Below, one piece after another: positions 22,535-33,339 of a DNA stretch of 64,000 nt; the first letter of the stretch is position 1, and the number at the start of each line of letters is the position of its first letter. The stretch covers positions 1,860,001 to 1,924,000 of the forward strand of contig JANJXV010000099.1 of NCBI GenBank assembly GCA_024803745.1, written 5' to 3'. The DNA comes from Megascapheus bottae (Eukaryota > Chordata > Mammalia > Rodentia > Geomyidae). The notes beneath the pieces are model-generated. The model was not told the DNA's origin and did not search any database. It saw nothing but the letters and a program-made list of their open reading frames with translations. The position numbers and the translations under genes are program-made.

Positions 22535-22722
22535 TGAGAGTTTGGCATAGTGTTAGAGTGCTTGCCTAGCATCCATGAAGATCTGGGTTTGATTGCTCAG
22601 TACCACATAGATAGAAAATCTAGATGTGGCACTGTGGCTCAAGTGGCAGAGGGCTAGACTTGAGAAAAGCCGAGGACAGTGCTCAGGCCCTGAATTCAAG
22701 CCCCAAGACTGGCAGAAAGATA
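22535..22722 (+). mobile_element. IDL-Geo-like SINE in inverted arm 2
   Basis: 'ttagagtgcttgcctagcat' ID half, 'ggcactgtggctcaagtggc' Geo half. Paralogue of 5930-6135. Unit B copy: 57690-57885. Confidence 0.8.
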
Positions 22723-23399
22723 AAAGAAAATAAAAATGCTTTTTACGAGCTAATTCACTCACAGCATTTGCTTCTGAAATCTTCGCATCTGCATCTTGTG
22801 AAATACCCCTTTCCCTCAACGTAGACAAGAAAAACAGATCCATCCCATGGTCCACTGTGAGGCCACTGGTTGGGCTAAGAGCTAGTCGTGCAGCAACACA
22901 TAAGTTTTACTCTAATACTTTCCAAACTTTGTACTCAAATATGCTACCTACTTACCAACTTAGGTCAGTTATCCTTATGCTATAACTTTTCTTCATTACT
23001 ACAATATTCTTACACTCCTATGTTAATCCTCTTGCACCCACCCTGACCTCTCTCATTCTTTTTTTCTATCTCTGGACCTCTGGTCGTCTTTCAACCCTTA
23101 TACTGCACGGATCTACACTTGATGGCTGTTGAGCAATATTGTATATGTAGGTGGTTATTTATACTCTAGGCTTAGAGGGACTTAAAGACAATAGAGATTG
23201 GATTGAGAGGCTTATTGTTTTGGGTATAAATCACATTTCAGTGGTTGTATTAGGCTGGTCTGTAAGTGCACAAAAAGAAAGAGTGATAATACCAATCAAA
23301 ACTTGTGAACATCTAGTGTCTGCCAGCTACAGAGGTCTAGGTTGGTTATATCTGAAAAAGTATAATCGTATTTAGTAGTAATCTTGCTCCCATTTTCAA

Positions 23400-24400
23400 A
23401 TGGGCAGAACAAGAAACTCAAGAAAAATGTCAAATCAAGAAACAACATCCCCCACCCAATGTAAACAGACAATGGAACAGTCACTGGCAAACCTAGAGGA
23501 GAGTCTTCCAATTGCTACACAAATGCAATTGATAAACATCATTAATGAAAAATGTGAAAATATAAAGAAAGAGATAATGGAGGAAGCCATACCTGAACAA
23601 GCGGAAAGCAAAAACAGGGTGATAAGTGAAAAAGAAGAAGCCATACAGGAGGCCATAATAAAGGTTTTTCAAAGAAAGATGGATGAATTCAAAGAATCCA
23701 CAAATAAAAACGTGACCAAACTCCAGCAAATGTCCAAAGAAAATAAAGCTACTGAGCTAACCACTCAAAAGGAAATCAAGGAGATAAAGAAATCCATACA
23801 TGATCTAAAACAAGGGATGCAAGGCATCAAAAGTGAGCAATTAGAAGCAAGGGAGGTGAAAAATAAAGTAGATAGCTTTGATAGCAGGTTAGACATTGCA
23901 GAGGAGAGAATTTCCGTGGCTGAAGATAATTTAGGTATTATAAAGAACAGAAAATGAGTCAATCCAAATCTAGGAAATATGAGAGAGCGCTTCAGGAGGT
24001 CCAAGATACAATTAGGAAGCCTAATTTAAGGCTAGTTGGTATTGAGGAGGGCGTGGAGAAAGAGGTCAATGGTATTGGAAATATACTTCAGGGAATCATC
24101 TCAGAGAATTTCCCAAATATCCAGAAGGGCAGGCCCATCCACATACGAGAAGCTTTTAGAACCCCAAACAGACCTGTCCAGAAAAGAACATCCCACCGCC
24201 ACATTGTGATCCGAACTGGATCAATAGAAACGAAAGAAAAGATCCTAAAGGCAGCCAGGGAAAAGGGATCAGTAACCTATAAAGGCAAACCATTCAGAAT
24301 AACCCCAGATGTCTCAGCAGAGACCATGCAAGCACGAAGTGACTGGAAGTATATATGTCATGCCCTTAAATCAAATAACTACCAACCAAGAATACTGTAG
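23400..24400 (+). pseudogene. L1 ORF1, frameshifted (unit A)
   Basis: ORF1p is the L1 nucleic-acid chaperone. The first piece (23400-23957) holds the N-terminus and the heptad-rich coiled coil (KVFQRKMDEFKEST, EIKEIKKSIHDLKQ). The second (23954-24400) holds the RRM and C-terminal domain (NLRLVGIEEG, EAFRTPNR, TSHRHIVIRTGSIETKEK, AAREKGSVTYKGKP). A 4-bp deletion near 23945 relative to unit B, which reads IIENEQKMSQ, shifts the frame and ends the first piece at IIKNRK. Confidence 0.88.
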
Positions 24401-24631
24401 CCAGCTAAGCTCTCATTCATAACTGAGGGAACAATAAAAACATTCCATTCCAGGGAAAAGCTGCAACAATATGTCGAAACAAAACCAACACTACAGAGAA
24501 TTCTCAAAGATGCTCTATACATAGAAAACCAAAATAAATGCAATATATGGAAAGAAATATCACCTAAACAGCATACCGTCTAAGGACCACAAGAACTGTC
24601 AAGACACAGGCCCTACTAAAAGCTTTTTAAA

Positions 24632-24985
24632 ATGGTGGGAACTAATAAATATCTCTCAATCCTAACTCTCAATATCAATGGACTTAACTCTCCAATTAAA
24701 TGGCATAGGCTGTCTAGTTGGATCAAAATCAAGAGCCATCGTTCTGCTGTCTTCAAGAGACACATCTTACCCCAAAACAATCATCTTTTGAAAGGGAGAG
24801 GTTGGAATAAACTCTATCAAGCTAACTGCCCCCATAAACAGGCTGGAGTTGCCATCCTCATATCAGATACAATAGACTTCAAACTAAAAATAGTAAGAAA
24901 AGACAAAGAAGGTTACTACATACTACTAAAGGGATCTCTCCTCCAGGAAGACATAACGATCCTAAATATTTACACACCCTTTTGA
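24632..24985 (+). pseudogene. L1 ORF2 endonuclease N-terminus fragment (unit A)
   Basis: Open pieces include LTLNINGLNSPIK, AGVAILISDTIDFKLK and LLQEDITILNIYTPF, the start of the APE-like endonuclease. A frame shift at about 24730 swaps the expected QETHL region for another frame. The fragment ends where L1 homology ends. Confidence 0.8.
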
Positions 24986-25435
24986 AGATTCTCAAAAGAT
25001 TGAAGATTCTGCCAGTGTAAGTTAGATTCCGGCATTGATATTAAATAATGCAATGAGTAGGGATTTATATTTGAAATATCACTGTTGACAAAATCTAACA
25101 CACATTTGCTTAGTATTTGCTTTTGATTTCCCAAGAAGTACAGTACAAGCTAACACTTGTGGCATATATCGACTGGGAGAAATGATTCAGAATATGTGAC
25201 TCATTTGAACAAGAGTCAGTGAAAGATACAGAAGCAGGATACCCATATTGTGATAATTTGTATCTTTTGCATATTTTGTGTTTGTTGTTAATTCCATTTG
25301 TAGTGTACATTTCTAGGTAAAAACTTTTTTCCAAACAATTTGTTATTTCAACCGTAAAAAAAGACATTTATATGCCTGATAAAATTCACAGAATCCAATT
25401 TTTTCCATCTTATTTTTTGGTTTTTGGGGTTTTTT
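24986..25435. other. Anonymous sequence after the truncated L1
   Basis: Starts with 'gaagattct' twice within 25 bp at the L1 break. No feature beyond. Confidence 0.5.
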
Positions 25436-25670
25436 TGGTGGGTCATAGATCTTGAACTCAGCCTGGGCACGATCCCTGAGCTCTTCAGCTCCAGGCTACC
25501 ACCTTACCCTGGAGCCAAGCCCCACTTCCCATTTTCTAAAGGTAAATTGGAGATAAGTGTCTCAGGTCTTTTTGTGCCAGGATGGCTTTAAACCTTTATC
25601 CTCAGATCTCAGCCTCCTGAGTATCTAGGATTATAGAAGTGAGCCACCACCCCATCATGCTCAGCTTTCT
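25436..25670 (-). mobile_element. B1-like/Geo dimeric SINE
   Basis: Reversed 'cctgagctcttcagctccag' and 'cagcctcctgagtatctagg'. Unit B copy: 60608-60845. Confidence 0.8.
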
Positions 25671-25679
25671 GGGTTTTTT

Positions 25680-25840
25680 TTAAACTCGGTTTAAGCACTG
25701 TCCTTCAGCTTTCCTCAAGCCTAGTGATCTTCTACTTGAGCCACAGCACTACTTCTGGTTTTTTCTGTGTATGTGGTACTGCGGAATTGAACCTTCGTCT
25801 TCATACAAGCACTCTACAACTATGCCAAACTCCCAGCCCC
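25680..25840 (-). mobile_element. IDL-Geo-like SINE
   Basis: Reversed Geo 'gatcttctacttgagccaca' and ID 'aattgaaccttcgtcttcat'. Unit B (60850-61022) has 23 more bases at its start ('cctttggctggaactcgg'). Confidence 0.75.
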
Positions 25841-26699
25841 TCCACATTAGTTTTTATGATAGATCTTTCCATGAATCCAGGATGGCTAGAAATCCTTCTT
25901 GAGTTTCCCAAGATCAGAGAGTATAGGTGTGTCCCATCCTGTGTGGCTACATAACCATTGTTTAGGGTACAGTTCTCTCTTCATTCTACCCATCTAGAGC
26001 AATTTTCATCTTCCATGTATAATCATTAAACATTCAGCTCCTGTTCCTCTCTACTCCATTCTCTGGAACCATCGTGCTTTTTGGCTCCAAGGGTTTGTTG
26101 ATCCTTGGAAGCTCTGGAAGGGAAAACATACCCTAGCTCTTCCTTTATGACTGCTGTATTTTTAGTTTACTGTAATCAAGATTCATCTGTAAAATATAGT
26201 AAAATGTTCTTCCTTTTCAATGCATTGCTTTGCATATTTCTATCTTTGGATTATTATTAATAGTTGTGAATGGATTCTCCACATATTTGTTCTAGGCTCT
26301 GCTTTCTCTTCCATTAGGTACAAATCTAGAAATAGAAGTGTTGGACCATATTTCTATGTAATTCTATATTTAGTACTTTTTTAGCACTCTACACGCAATT
26401 TTTGATTGTTTTATATTCCTTGCAGAACTATTCCAAAGTTCTACTTCTTCTCACTACCTTCCCAGTAATAGTTAGACTTTGAAAGTTGTTTTTTTGTATG
26501 CGTGTGTGTGTGTATGTGTGTGTTTGTGTGTGTGTATGTGGATCTTTTTGTTTAAAACTATATTTATATTAATATACTTAAAGTAATGATTTCATTGTAA
26601 TTTTAATTTTTCTCATGACTGTTAATATTGAACTTCTTTCTATATTTTGAACTACAATTTCTATATATTCTTTTTAGAAAATCCTTTTCAATCTCCAAT
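25841..26699. other. AT-rich sequence, possible old L1
   Basis: Text such as 'tagttgtgaatggattctcc' and 'gttggaccatatttctatgt' resembles an old minus-strand L1 3' region, but the match is weak. Confidence 0.35.
26495..26545. repeat. (TG)n microsatellite (unit A)
   Basis: Interrupted TG repeats. The unit B version (61684-61708) is about half as long. Confidence 0.9.
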
Positions 26700-26872
26700 T
26701 TTTTTCCCTTTTTTTGTGGGGTAGTGGGGAAAGTCATGGGGCTTGGACCTTGGGCCGTGAGCTCTTTAGTTTAAGGCTATTGTCCTACCCTGAGTATTGC
26801 CCCTCAGTTGTTCTGCTCACAGCTCCCTACCCCTCTTCCCATTATATACAGAACAAAGGTCATCCTCAGTCT
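26700..26872 (-). mobile_element. B1-like/Geo SINE fragment (diverged)
   Basis: Reversed 'catggggcttggaccttggg' and 'ttaaggctattgtcctaccc'. Unit B copy: 61865-62035. Confidence 0.55.
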
Positions 26873-26931
26873 TTTTGAAAAAGTAAAACATACAGTAAAT
26901 TTGTAGTATAAAACAGCAAGAAATAAATTTC

Positions 26932-27178
26932 TTGCCAGGTGCAGTGAATTCTACCTGTAATCCTAGCTACTCAGATATCAGGCTGATATCTAAAGATTTG
27001 GTTCAAAGCCAGCCTGGGCATTAGAAAGTCTATGAGACTCTCATCGACAGTTAACCACTAGAATATGGGAAATGGCACTGTGGCTTTATAGGTAGGGTGG
27101 TAGCCTTGAGTTGAAGAGCTCAGGAACAGTGCCCAAGCCCAGAGTTCAAGCCTTACAAATCCCCCAGCCAAAAAAAAA
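26932..27178 (+). mobile_element. B1-like/Geo dimeric SINE
   Basis: 'acctgtaatcctagctactc' left, 'gtagccttgagttgaagagc' right, A-rich tail. Unit B copy: 62094-62355. Confidence 0.8.
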
Positions 27179-27454
27179 AAAGAAAAAATAGTTTCTTCCC
27201 CAAGTGATTATTATGCCAGACATAGAACATTAACATTCTGGGTGTACTTCACAGTATTATTACTTGATACCCTAAGATTTTGCAATATTCTCTCAGTATC
27301 AGCATATGTCATCATATAATGTAGTTCCTTTTCAATGGAATAATTCCATTTATAACCTAAATCTACTCCCCCGACTTATTTCTGTCGATACCACAATTGC
27401 TCTACCATGATATGCCACAAGCCATTAAACATTTTATGGTGGGTAATTGGAAAG

Positions 27455-27645
27455 GAGTCTCATGGAATTTTGTGCCAGGCTGGCTTTGAAACCATGGTCC
27501 TCAGTTCTCAGTCTCCTGAGTAGCTAGGATGACAGGCGTGAGTCACCAACACCTGGCTTGCCTTGTTATTTTTTTGTGGGTCTTGGGACTTGAAGTCTGG
27601 GCCTAGGCACCATCCCTAAGCTTTTCAGGTCAATATTTCATGTAA
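27455..27645 (-). mobile_element. B1-like/Geo dimeric SINE just upstream of KRAB exon
   Basis: Reversed 'ctcagtctcctgagtagcta' and 'gggacttgaagtctgggcc'. Unit B copy: 62616-62806. Confidence 0.75.
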
Positions 27646-27729
27646 GTCTAAAGATTTAAGTAAAGGAATACAATTCCAACAAAAAAAGAATAAAATTCCA
27701 GACATGGTGTGTTTATAACTCAGTGCTAA

Positions 27730-27969
<240 letters not shown>

Positions 27970-28214
27970 TAAATGAAAGATTCCAGGCCCTGAGAAGTAT
28001 CATTACTTTCTAAAGAAAACCTAAGGTAATTTTGTACTCATTCTTCAGGATACCTTCAGGATACTTTGAAAACAGTTCTAAATTATGTTTCCTCTAATGG
28101 AGACGACATTCCAAACTTACACAGTAATTGTAAGTGGATAAACCATCCAGAATAGAATATATATCATTTTTGGAAATAGGATCTACAAATCACTAAACAG
28201 TGAGTTTATAATGG

Positions 28215-28485
28215 AAACCTGGCACTAGGTGCAATGTTTCATGCCTGTAATCTTAAAATATTCAGGAGGAAGAAATCTAAGAATTCTAATTTGAAGCCAG
28301 CAATGGCATAAAAATTGCCACGAAACTCTATAACTCCAAGTAACCCCTCAAAAATGTTAGAGGAGTGTCAAAAGTTTGACTTTGTGGTTGAGTGCTTGCC
28401 TAGCATGCATGAAGACCTATGCATGTAAGTGGAGCTGGGACTCAAACTGGTATTTTTCTAGCCTTGAGCAAGACAGCTAAGTTTA
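28215..28485 (+). mobile_element. B1-like monomer then ID fragment, in KRAB intron
   Basis: 'tgcctgtaatcttaaaatat' left monomer, then 'gagtgcttgcctagcatgca'. Unit B copy: 63376-63640. Confidence 0.65.
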
Positions 28486-28646
28486 TGCCATACAAAATGA
28501 ATCCAGAGCTGGGGAAGAGTCAACCATGGAGCCAGTGAGAAATGAGAGAAAAGATTTAATAGATAACTTGTGAGTAGGATGTCTGCGAACTTAAAGCAAT
28601 GACGACACAGCATAAGCAATAATTCTCTACTGTTTCTAATTTACAG

Positions 28647-28736
28647 GGCCCTGTGTTCCCAAACCTGTATTAATTGACAAGCTAGAGCACTGTGCAGAAC
28701 TCTGGATAGGAAATTCCTCTGACAAGAATATCACAG
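28647..28736 (+). CDS. Second KRAB-linked exon (B/b-box-like, unit A)
   Basis: The exon is bounded by 'tttacag' and 'gtgagt'. Joined to KRAB-A it reads GPCVPKPVLIDKLEH, then CAELWIGNSSDKNIT. The pattern SKP-x-LI-x-x-LE is typical of KRAB b-type boxes, here PKPVLIDKLE. The length is 90 nt and it ends in the phase used by the last exon at 30775. Its sequence is identical in unit B at 63798-63887, whereas nearby intron bases differ. Confidence 0.85.
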
Positions 28737-28889
28737 GTGAGTGAATGCATCTTCACATTGATGTTGGAGCCTGAGCCCCATTGGTAAGTTCATGTTCTGA
28801 TGTACTGAGCAATAATATTCTTAGTTACCCTAAATCCTGTGTGGAACCTATGGAATTCTTTGTGAATGAATCAAGAATCATTTTCTTTT

Positions 28890-29050
28890 CCCAATCCTAT
28901 GCTTGGTCTCAGGGCCTGAGCATGGTCCTTGGGTTTTCTCAAGGCTAGCTCTCTACTTCTTGAGTCATAGCACCACTTCTGGCTTTTTCTTTGTATGTAG
29001 TACCAAGGAACTGAACCAGGTCTTTGTGCATGCTAGCCCAAACCCCCGGC
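28890..29050 (-). mobile_element. IDL-Geo-like SINE
   Basis: Reversed 'gcttggtctcagggcctgag' and 'cttgagtcatagcaccactt'. It lies just beyond the part of the repeat visible in unit B. Confidence 0.75.
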
Positions 29051-29146
29051 ACCAAGAATCATAGGGTGATACGATGAATTCTATGTGGCAGTAGAGTTAA
29101 AGTGAGATTTCTCTGTAGAAATCACTGTGAAACAAAATAAAATGAG

Positions 29147-29375
29147 AAAGCCATGAGCCCGTGTCTCATGCCTGTAATCCTAGCTACTTAGGAGGCTGAG
29201 ATCTGAGGATCAAGGTTCAAAGACTGACCTATCACAAAAACACCTTAGACTCTTCTCTCCAATGAACCAATAGAAAATGAGAAGTGGTTTTGAGTCTAAA
29301 GACATAGGGCAGTAGCCTTGAGCTGAAGAGCTCAGGAAGAACAGCCAGGTCTAGAATTCAAGTCCCATGACCGCA
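29147..29375 (+). mobile_element. B1-like/Geo dimeric SINE with AAAG tail
   Basis: 'cctgtaatcctagctactta' left, 'gtagccttgagctgaagagc' right, immediately followed by the AAAG microsatellite. Confidence 0.85.
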
Positions 29376-29379
29376 AAAC

Positions 29380-29435
<56 letters not shown>

Positions 29436-29468
29436 GGGAAGAAAGAGGGAAGGAAGGAAAGGAAGGAA

Positions 29469-29522
<54 letters not shown>

Positions 29523-29523
29523 A
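29376..29523. repeat. (AAAG)n microsatellite
   Basis: AAAG/GAAA repeats with a central 'gggaaggaagg' interruption follow directly on the SINE at 29147-29375, as expected from tail expansion. Confidence 0.95.
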
Positions 29524-29667
29524 ATATCATTCTTTCATTTCGTTAAAACTAAGACTATAAATGATTGAGCAAACAAGGAATATGTCACGGCATTATTTTC
29601 TGATAAGGATAATATCTTTATGCTGGTAGGAAGAGACTGGTATTCAAAACCAGACGTTTCCACCAGA

Positions 29668-29845
29668 AATTGAGCCTAGTAGTAGAGTGCTTGCCTAGCA
29701 TGCACAAAGACACAGGTTTTATTCCTTATTACAACATGCATAGAAAAAGCCAGAAGTAATGAATTCATTGGTAGGGTTCTAGTCTTGAGAAAACCCAAGG
29801 ACAGTGGTTAGGTCCTAAGTTCAAACCCAGGAATGGAAGGAAAAA
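29668..29845 (+). mobile_element. IDL-Geo-like SINE
   Basis: 'gtagtagagtgcttgcctag' ID half and a diverged Geo half ending in an A-rich tail. Confidence 0.75.
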
Positions 29846-30182
29846 AAAACAACAAAGTTTCAATCAACATAAGAAAATTAACTAGACAATGAGCTGGGGA
29901 TTTTCTGGTCTTCCATGGTTCTGAGGGACAGCAGTGTTAGAAAAGGAATTTTTATAAGACTTCAAATGGAAAGAAATAAATTTCAAAATTCCCACAAATA
30001 CCTAAATTGAGACTTTAGTGAGAAGTTGTAACTGAAGGGATATAGGTGTAAGACCTTACTCTCAAGAATCGTTCTTGCTTGGATCAAAGGCAAACAGACA
30101 TATAAACCAAACTTGTGGCCGCTGAATCTAGAAAAAATTCGTGTTCCTCACTTAATGGTTAATAAGCAAACAGCATTGAAAC

Positions 30183-30360
30183 TGGGTAAGGTAATCCTAT
30201 CTGGTACTCAGGACGTGAGACTCTTGTCAGTAGTTAACTCTAGAAAACAGGAAGTGGGGCTGAAGCTCAAGGATAGGGGTTATAGTCTTCTGCTGAAGTG
30301 TTCAGGGACAGGGCCGAGGCCTATGAACTACAAAAAGAAAAAAGAAAAGAAAAGAAAAGA
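30183..30360 (+). mobile_element. Geo-type SINE fragment
   Basis: 'actgggtaaggtaatcctat' left remnant, 'ggaagtggggctgaagctca' right, AAAAG tail. Confidence 0.6.
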
Positions 30361-30774
30361 AAGTTTTAAAAAGATGCAAATCAGCACAATATTTAGAGTA
30401 TTTCTCAAAAATAAAAGAAAGGCAGCTATTCCTCAATGTATAAACAAAACAGTATTTGAAAAAAAACAGCTGCAGGTATGCTATAGATAGTACTCAGCTT
30501 AAAACTGTAGCAATACATAGATGGGTAATTTCAATAAATATTTCCTGTGATATAAAAAGAGAACTAAAACACAGAAAAACATTATTGGTCATTGTAAAAT
30601 ATCATTTTCTTAATAGGTTAGGGAGAAAAGCATATTTTTCTCACAAATCAATTTCCACTTTTATATTTTAAAATATCTAACACTTAGGATGGGAAAGTAA
30701 AGTCATTATCTTTACAGTAAGGAATATTTGTATCTCATGTATGTTTGTGTCTTTTTTTCTATGACTCATTTTAG

Positions 30775-31187
30775 ATGTCCAGGTAATGGAAAATGTGTTC
30801 AAGACATGCCAGGAAAGTCCACATGAATGTCTTTGTGAAGTAGCAGTTGCAAGTAGTATCGAAGTGGAGGAAAACGTGAGATTTGCAACAACTTTAAATT
30901 TGAGTTCTACACATAATCCAGAGCTGATTAGTAATAACGGTAACAACTTAGGGGTGAGGACTGAGGAGTTCATAAAGTGTCAGAACATGCTTCTGTCTCC
31001 TAAGCCTGATGAGATGCATACTGCATATAGATGTCGTATGTCTCCTGTTCTTAAAAAATCCATCGGATATTCAGAGCATTTTATTCATGATTGTGACAGT
31101 CCAAAAGATCTGCAGTATCATAATTCTGTTCTCCCTGCCCAAGAAATTCTTCAGGGAGGGAGGAAAACTGCTAAATGTACTGTGTGA
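30775..31187 (+). pseudogene. 5' part of zinc-finger last exon (spacer)
   Basis: After the acceptor 'cattttag' an open frame continues from the second KRAB exon for about 137 codons (DVQVMENVFK...). It then stops at TGA 31185-31187, followed directly by TAA. This matches the Ser/Asn-rich spacer between KRAB and fingers in this family. Just before the stop the text 'aaatgtactgtgtgat' looks like the start of a degenerate pre-finger with a small deletion, because the +1 frame continues CDKKYCT. The break therefore looks recent in origin, but sequencing error cannot be excluded here. Confidence 0.75.
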
Positions 31188-31354
31188 TAAAAAATATTGT
31201 ACTTAACACCGACCATCACTACACATGCGAAAATGTACACAGGAGAGATTCCTCATATATGTAGTGAATGTGAGAAATCTTTCAGTAATGAAATACGCCT
31301 TACAATACCTCAGAGCAAATATTCTGAGATATGTGATGCGTACGTCAAGTGTGA

Positions 31355-32206
31355 AAATTAATTTCTGAGAAGTCAGACCTGACGCTCCAACCTCGATCTC
31401 CAAGAGAAGACAAACCTTATGAATATGAGGAACGTAATAAAATTTCTGCCCAGAATTCAGCAATCAGCACACATCAGAGATCTCACACAGAAGAGAAATC
31501 TTATGAATGGGATAAATGTGGGAAGACTTTTAGACTGAAATCATACCTCACTTTGCACCAGAGAAGACACACAGAAGAGAAACCTTATGAATGTAACAAA
31601 TGTGAAAAGTCTTTCACCCAGAAGATACACCTTCGAGTTCATCAAATAACACACACAGGAGAGAAATCTTATAAGTGTAATGAATGTGGAAAGTCTTTCC
31701 AAGGGAAGGGAAAACTTCGTGTTCATCAGAGAATACACACAGGAGTGAAACCTTATGAATGTAACCAATGTGTAAAGTCTTTCATACAGAAATCTTCCCT
31801 CAAATTTCATCAAAGAACACACACAGGAGAGAAACCTTATGTGTGCAACAAATGTGGAAAGACCTTCAAGTGGAAGTCATATCTTGATGGGCATAATAGA
31901 ACACACACAGGAGAGAAAACTTATGCATGTAGTGAATGCGGAAAGTCTTTCAAATGGAAGGTAAAACTCCATGTTCATCAGAGAATATACTCAGGAGAAA
32001 CACCTAATGAGTGTAACATATGTGAAAAGTCCTTCACGCAGAAGCCAAACCTCAACATGCATAAGACAATTCAAACAGGAGAAAAACCTTATGAATGTAA
32101 CCGATGTGGAATGTCTTTCAAATGGAAGTCTTCCCTCAAATTGCATCAGAGAACACACACAGGAGAGAAACTGTACGAGTGCATCAAATGTGGTAAGACC
32201 TTCTGA
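31355..32206 (+). pseudogene. C2H2 zinc-finger array remnant, 9 fingers
   Basis: Fingers repeat every 84 nt from 31502, with TGEKP-type linkers. Z2 (31586), Z3 (31670), Z4 (31754), Z5 (31838) and Z8 (32090) keep C-C-H-H. Z1 (31502) has lost its first Cys (Trp). Z6 (31922) has Tyr for the last His, and Z7 (32006) has Gln there. Z9 (32174) ends at a TGA after its phenylalanine. Contact residues -1,2,3,6 read: Z2 Q,I,H,V; Z3 G,G,K,V; Z4 Q,S,S,F; Z5 W,S,Y,G; Z8 W,S,S,L. Linker variants TGVKP and SGETP also occur. An upstream degenerate finger (CSECEKSF, 31260) lies in the KRAB frame, which confirms a frame change between them. Confidence 0.88.
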
Positions 32207-32760
32207 TGGAAGTCACATTACAGGAGGCATAACAGAATTCACACATATTAGAAACCTTAGGAATATAACCAAAGTTGAAAGTCTTTCGTGCAGTATTCAC
32301 CCTTCAGGAAGCCTAAGAGAGTTCACACATATGAGAAGCCTTAGCAATGTAATAAATAGGAAAGACTTTTTAGTCTGTGGAAGAAAACTCAGCTTGTGTC
32401 ACAGAACCAACACAAGATAAAACTCTTAATGAATGTAGCAAATGTTCAGTCTTTTCCCCAGAAGGCACAAGTCAAGATTTATCACTAAACACCCACAGGA
32501 TAGAATCCTATGAATAAAATAAAGGGAAATTTTTTTGAAGAACTCATATTTGAGTTTGCATGATACCACACAGACACAGGATAAAAATCGTATGAATATA
32601 AGAATATGAAAAATCCATCATGAACGTATGACTAAGTATAAAATGCACATAGGAGAGAAAAACCTTATGAATATTACAAATGTGGAAAGTGTTTGACCTG
32701 GAAGGCATACTTCTGTGTTCATCACAAACCTGATTCCCATAGAAGAAAAGAAAACTAACG
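32207..32760 (+). pseudogene. Decayed C-terminal zinc fingers
   Basis: Finger-like phrases persist beyond the TGA but are broken by stops and frame shifts. Examples are RRHNRIHTY after 32216, a VHTYEKP linker near 32320, and EKPYEYYKCGKC near 32660 followed by TWKAYFCVHH. The original array was probably about 14-16 fingers long. Confidence 0.7.
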
Positions 32761-32989
32761 AATAGAACAAATGTGCAATGACTTTTAATCAGAAGTCAGT
32801 CTTCAGTACATTTCAGAACATACACAATAGAGAAATTCTGAGTAATGAAAAACATTTAGCTATATATAGAATCTCTGTATATGGGAGCATTAGGGTAAGT
32901 CTTCTAAACAAAGTCAACCTTCAGCAAGCATTAAGAGCACTCACAGAAGAAATAATAGCATGTAGGAAAACCTTTGTCAGGAACCTCTA

Positions 32990-33162
32990 AAAGCTGACTG
33001 TGTGGCTTAGTGGTAGAGTGCTAACCTATCAAGGATGAAGGCCTGGGTTAGATTCCTCAATACTACGTGAAAAGAGCAAGCCAGAAGCAGCACTGTGGTT
33101 CAAATGGTAGAGTGCTAACCTTGAGCAAAAGTAGCTCAGGCCCTGAGTTCAAGCCTAAGGAT

Positions 33163-33163
<1 letters not shown>
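32990..33163 (+). mobile_element. IDL-Geo-like SINE with GA tail
   Basis: 'gcttagtggtagagtgctaa' ID half, 'gcagcactgtggttcaaatg' Geo half, then the GA microsatellite. Confidence 0.8.
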
Positions 33164-33230
<67 letters not shown>

Positions 33231-33325
33231 GAAAGAGAGAGAGAAAGAGAGAAAAGAGAGAGAAACAGGAACTTCTAAATTTTACAGAGATAGAGAAGGA
33301 GAGAGAGAAGGAGACAGAAACTAAT
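33164..33325. repeat. (GA)n microsatellite
   Basis: Pure GA followed by GAAA/GACA variants after the SINE at 32990-33163, abutting the broken L1 at 33340. Confidence 0.95.
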
Positions 33326-33339
33326 TTCTAAACTTTACA

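Larger units (their letters stand above)
21469..22839 (-). repeat. Inverted-repeat arm 2 (unit A), partial RalGDS-like locus
   Basis: Read on the minus strand this repeats 5816-7177. The minus frame contains QEEERCCCAVAKGQ-like sequence near 21710. One edge directly abuts the A-rich 3' end of an L1 (about 21465) and the other abuts the 5' region of another L1 (from 22840). The arm is thus sandwiched between two LINEs, which may have mediated the rearrangement. Confidence 0.88.
22840..24985 (+). mobile_element. 5' part of an L1 (5'UTR, ORF1, start of ORF2), unit A
   Basis: 5'UTR-like sequence (22840-23399) precedes ORF1 at 23400 and the beginning of ORF2 (24632-24985), where the endonuclease N-terminus reads LTLNINGLNSPIK and KKAGVAILISD-like text. 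Sequence then switches abruptly to non-L1 DNA after ILNIYTPF. An L1 with its 5' end kept and its 3' end missing is the opposite of the usual truncation, so a deletion or recombination probably removed the rest. ORF2 has a frame shift near 24730. Confidence 0.87.

Noticed and set aside
29376..29523. Regularly spaced repeats as a CRISPR-like array
   Set aside because: It is a simple AAAG microsatellite without spacers, in a mammalian sequence.
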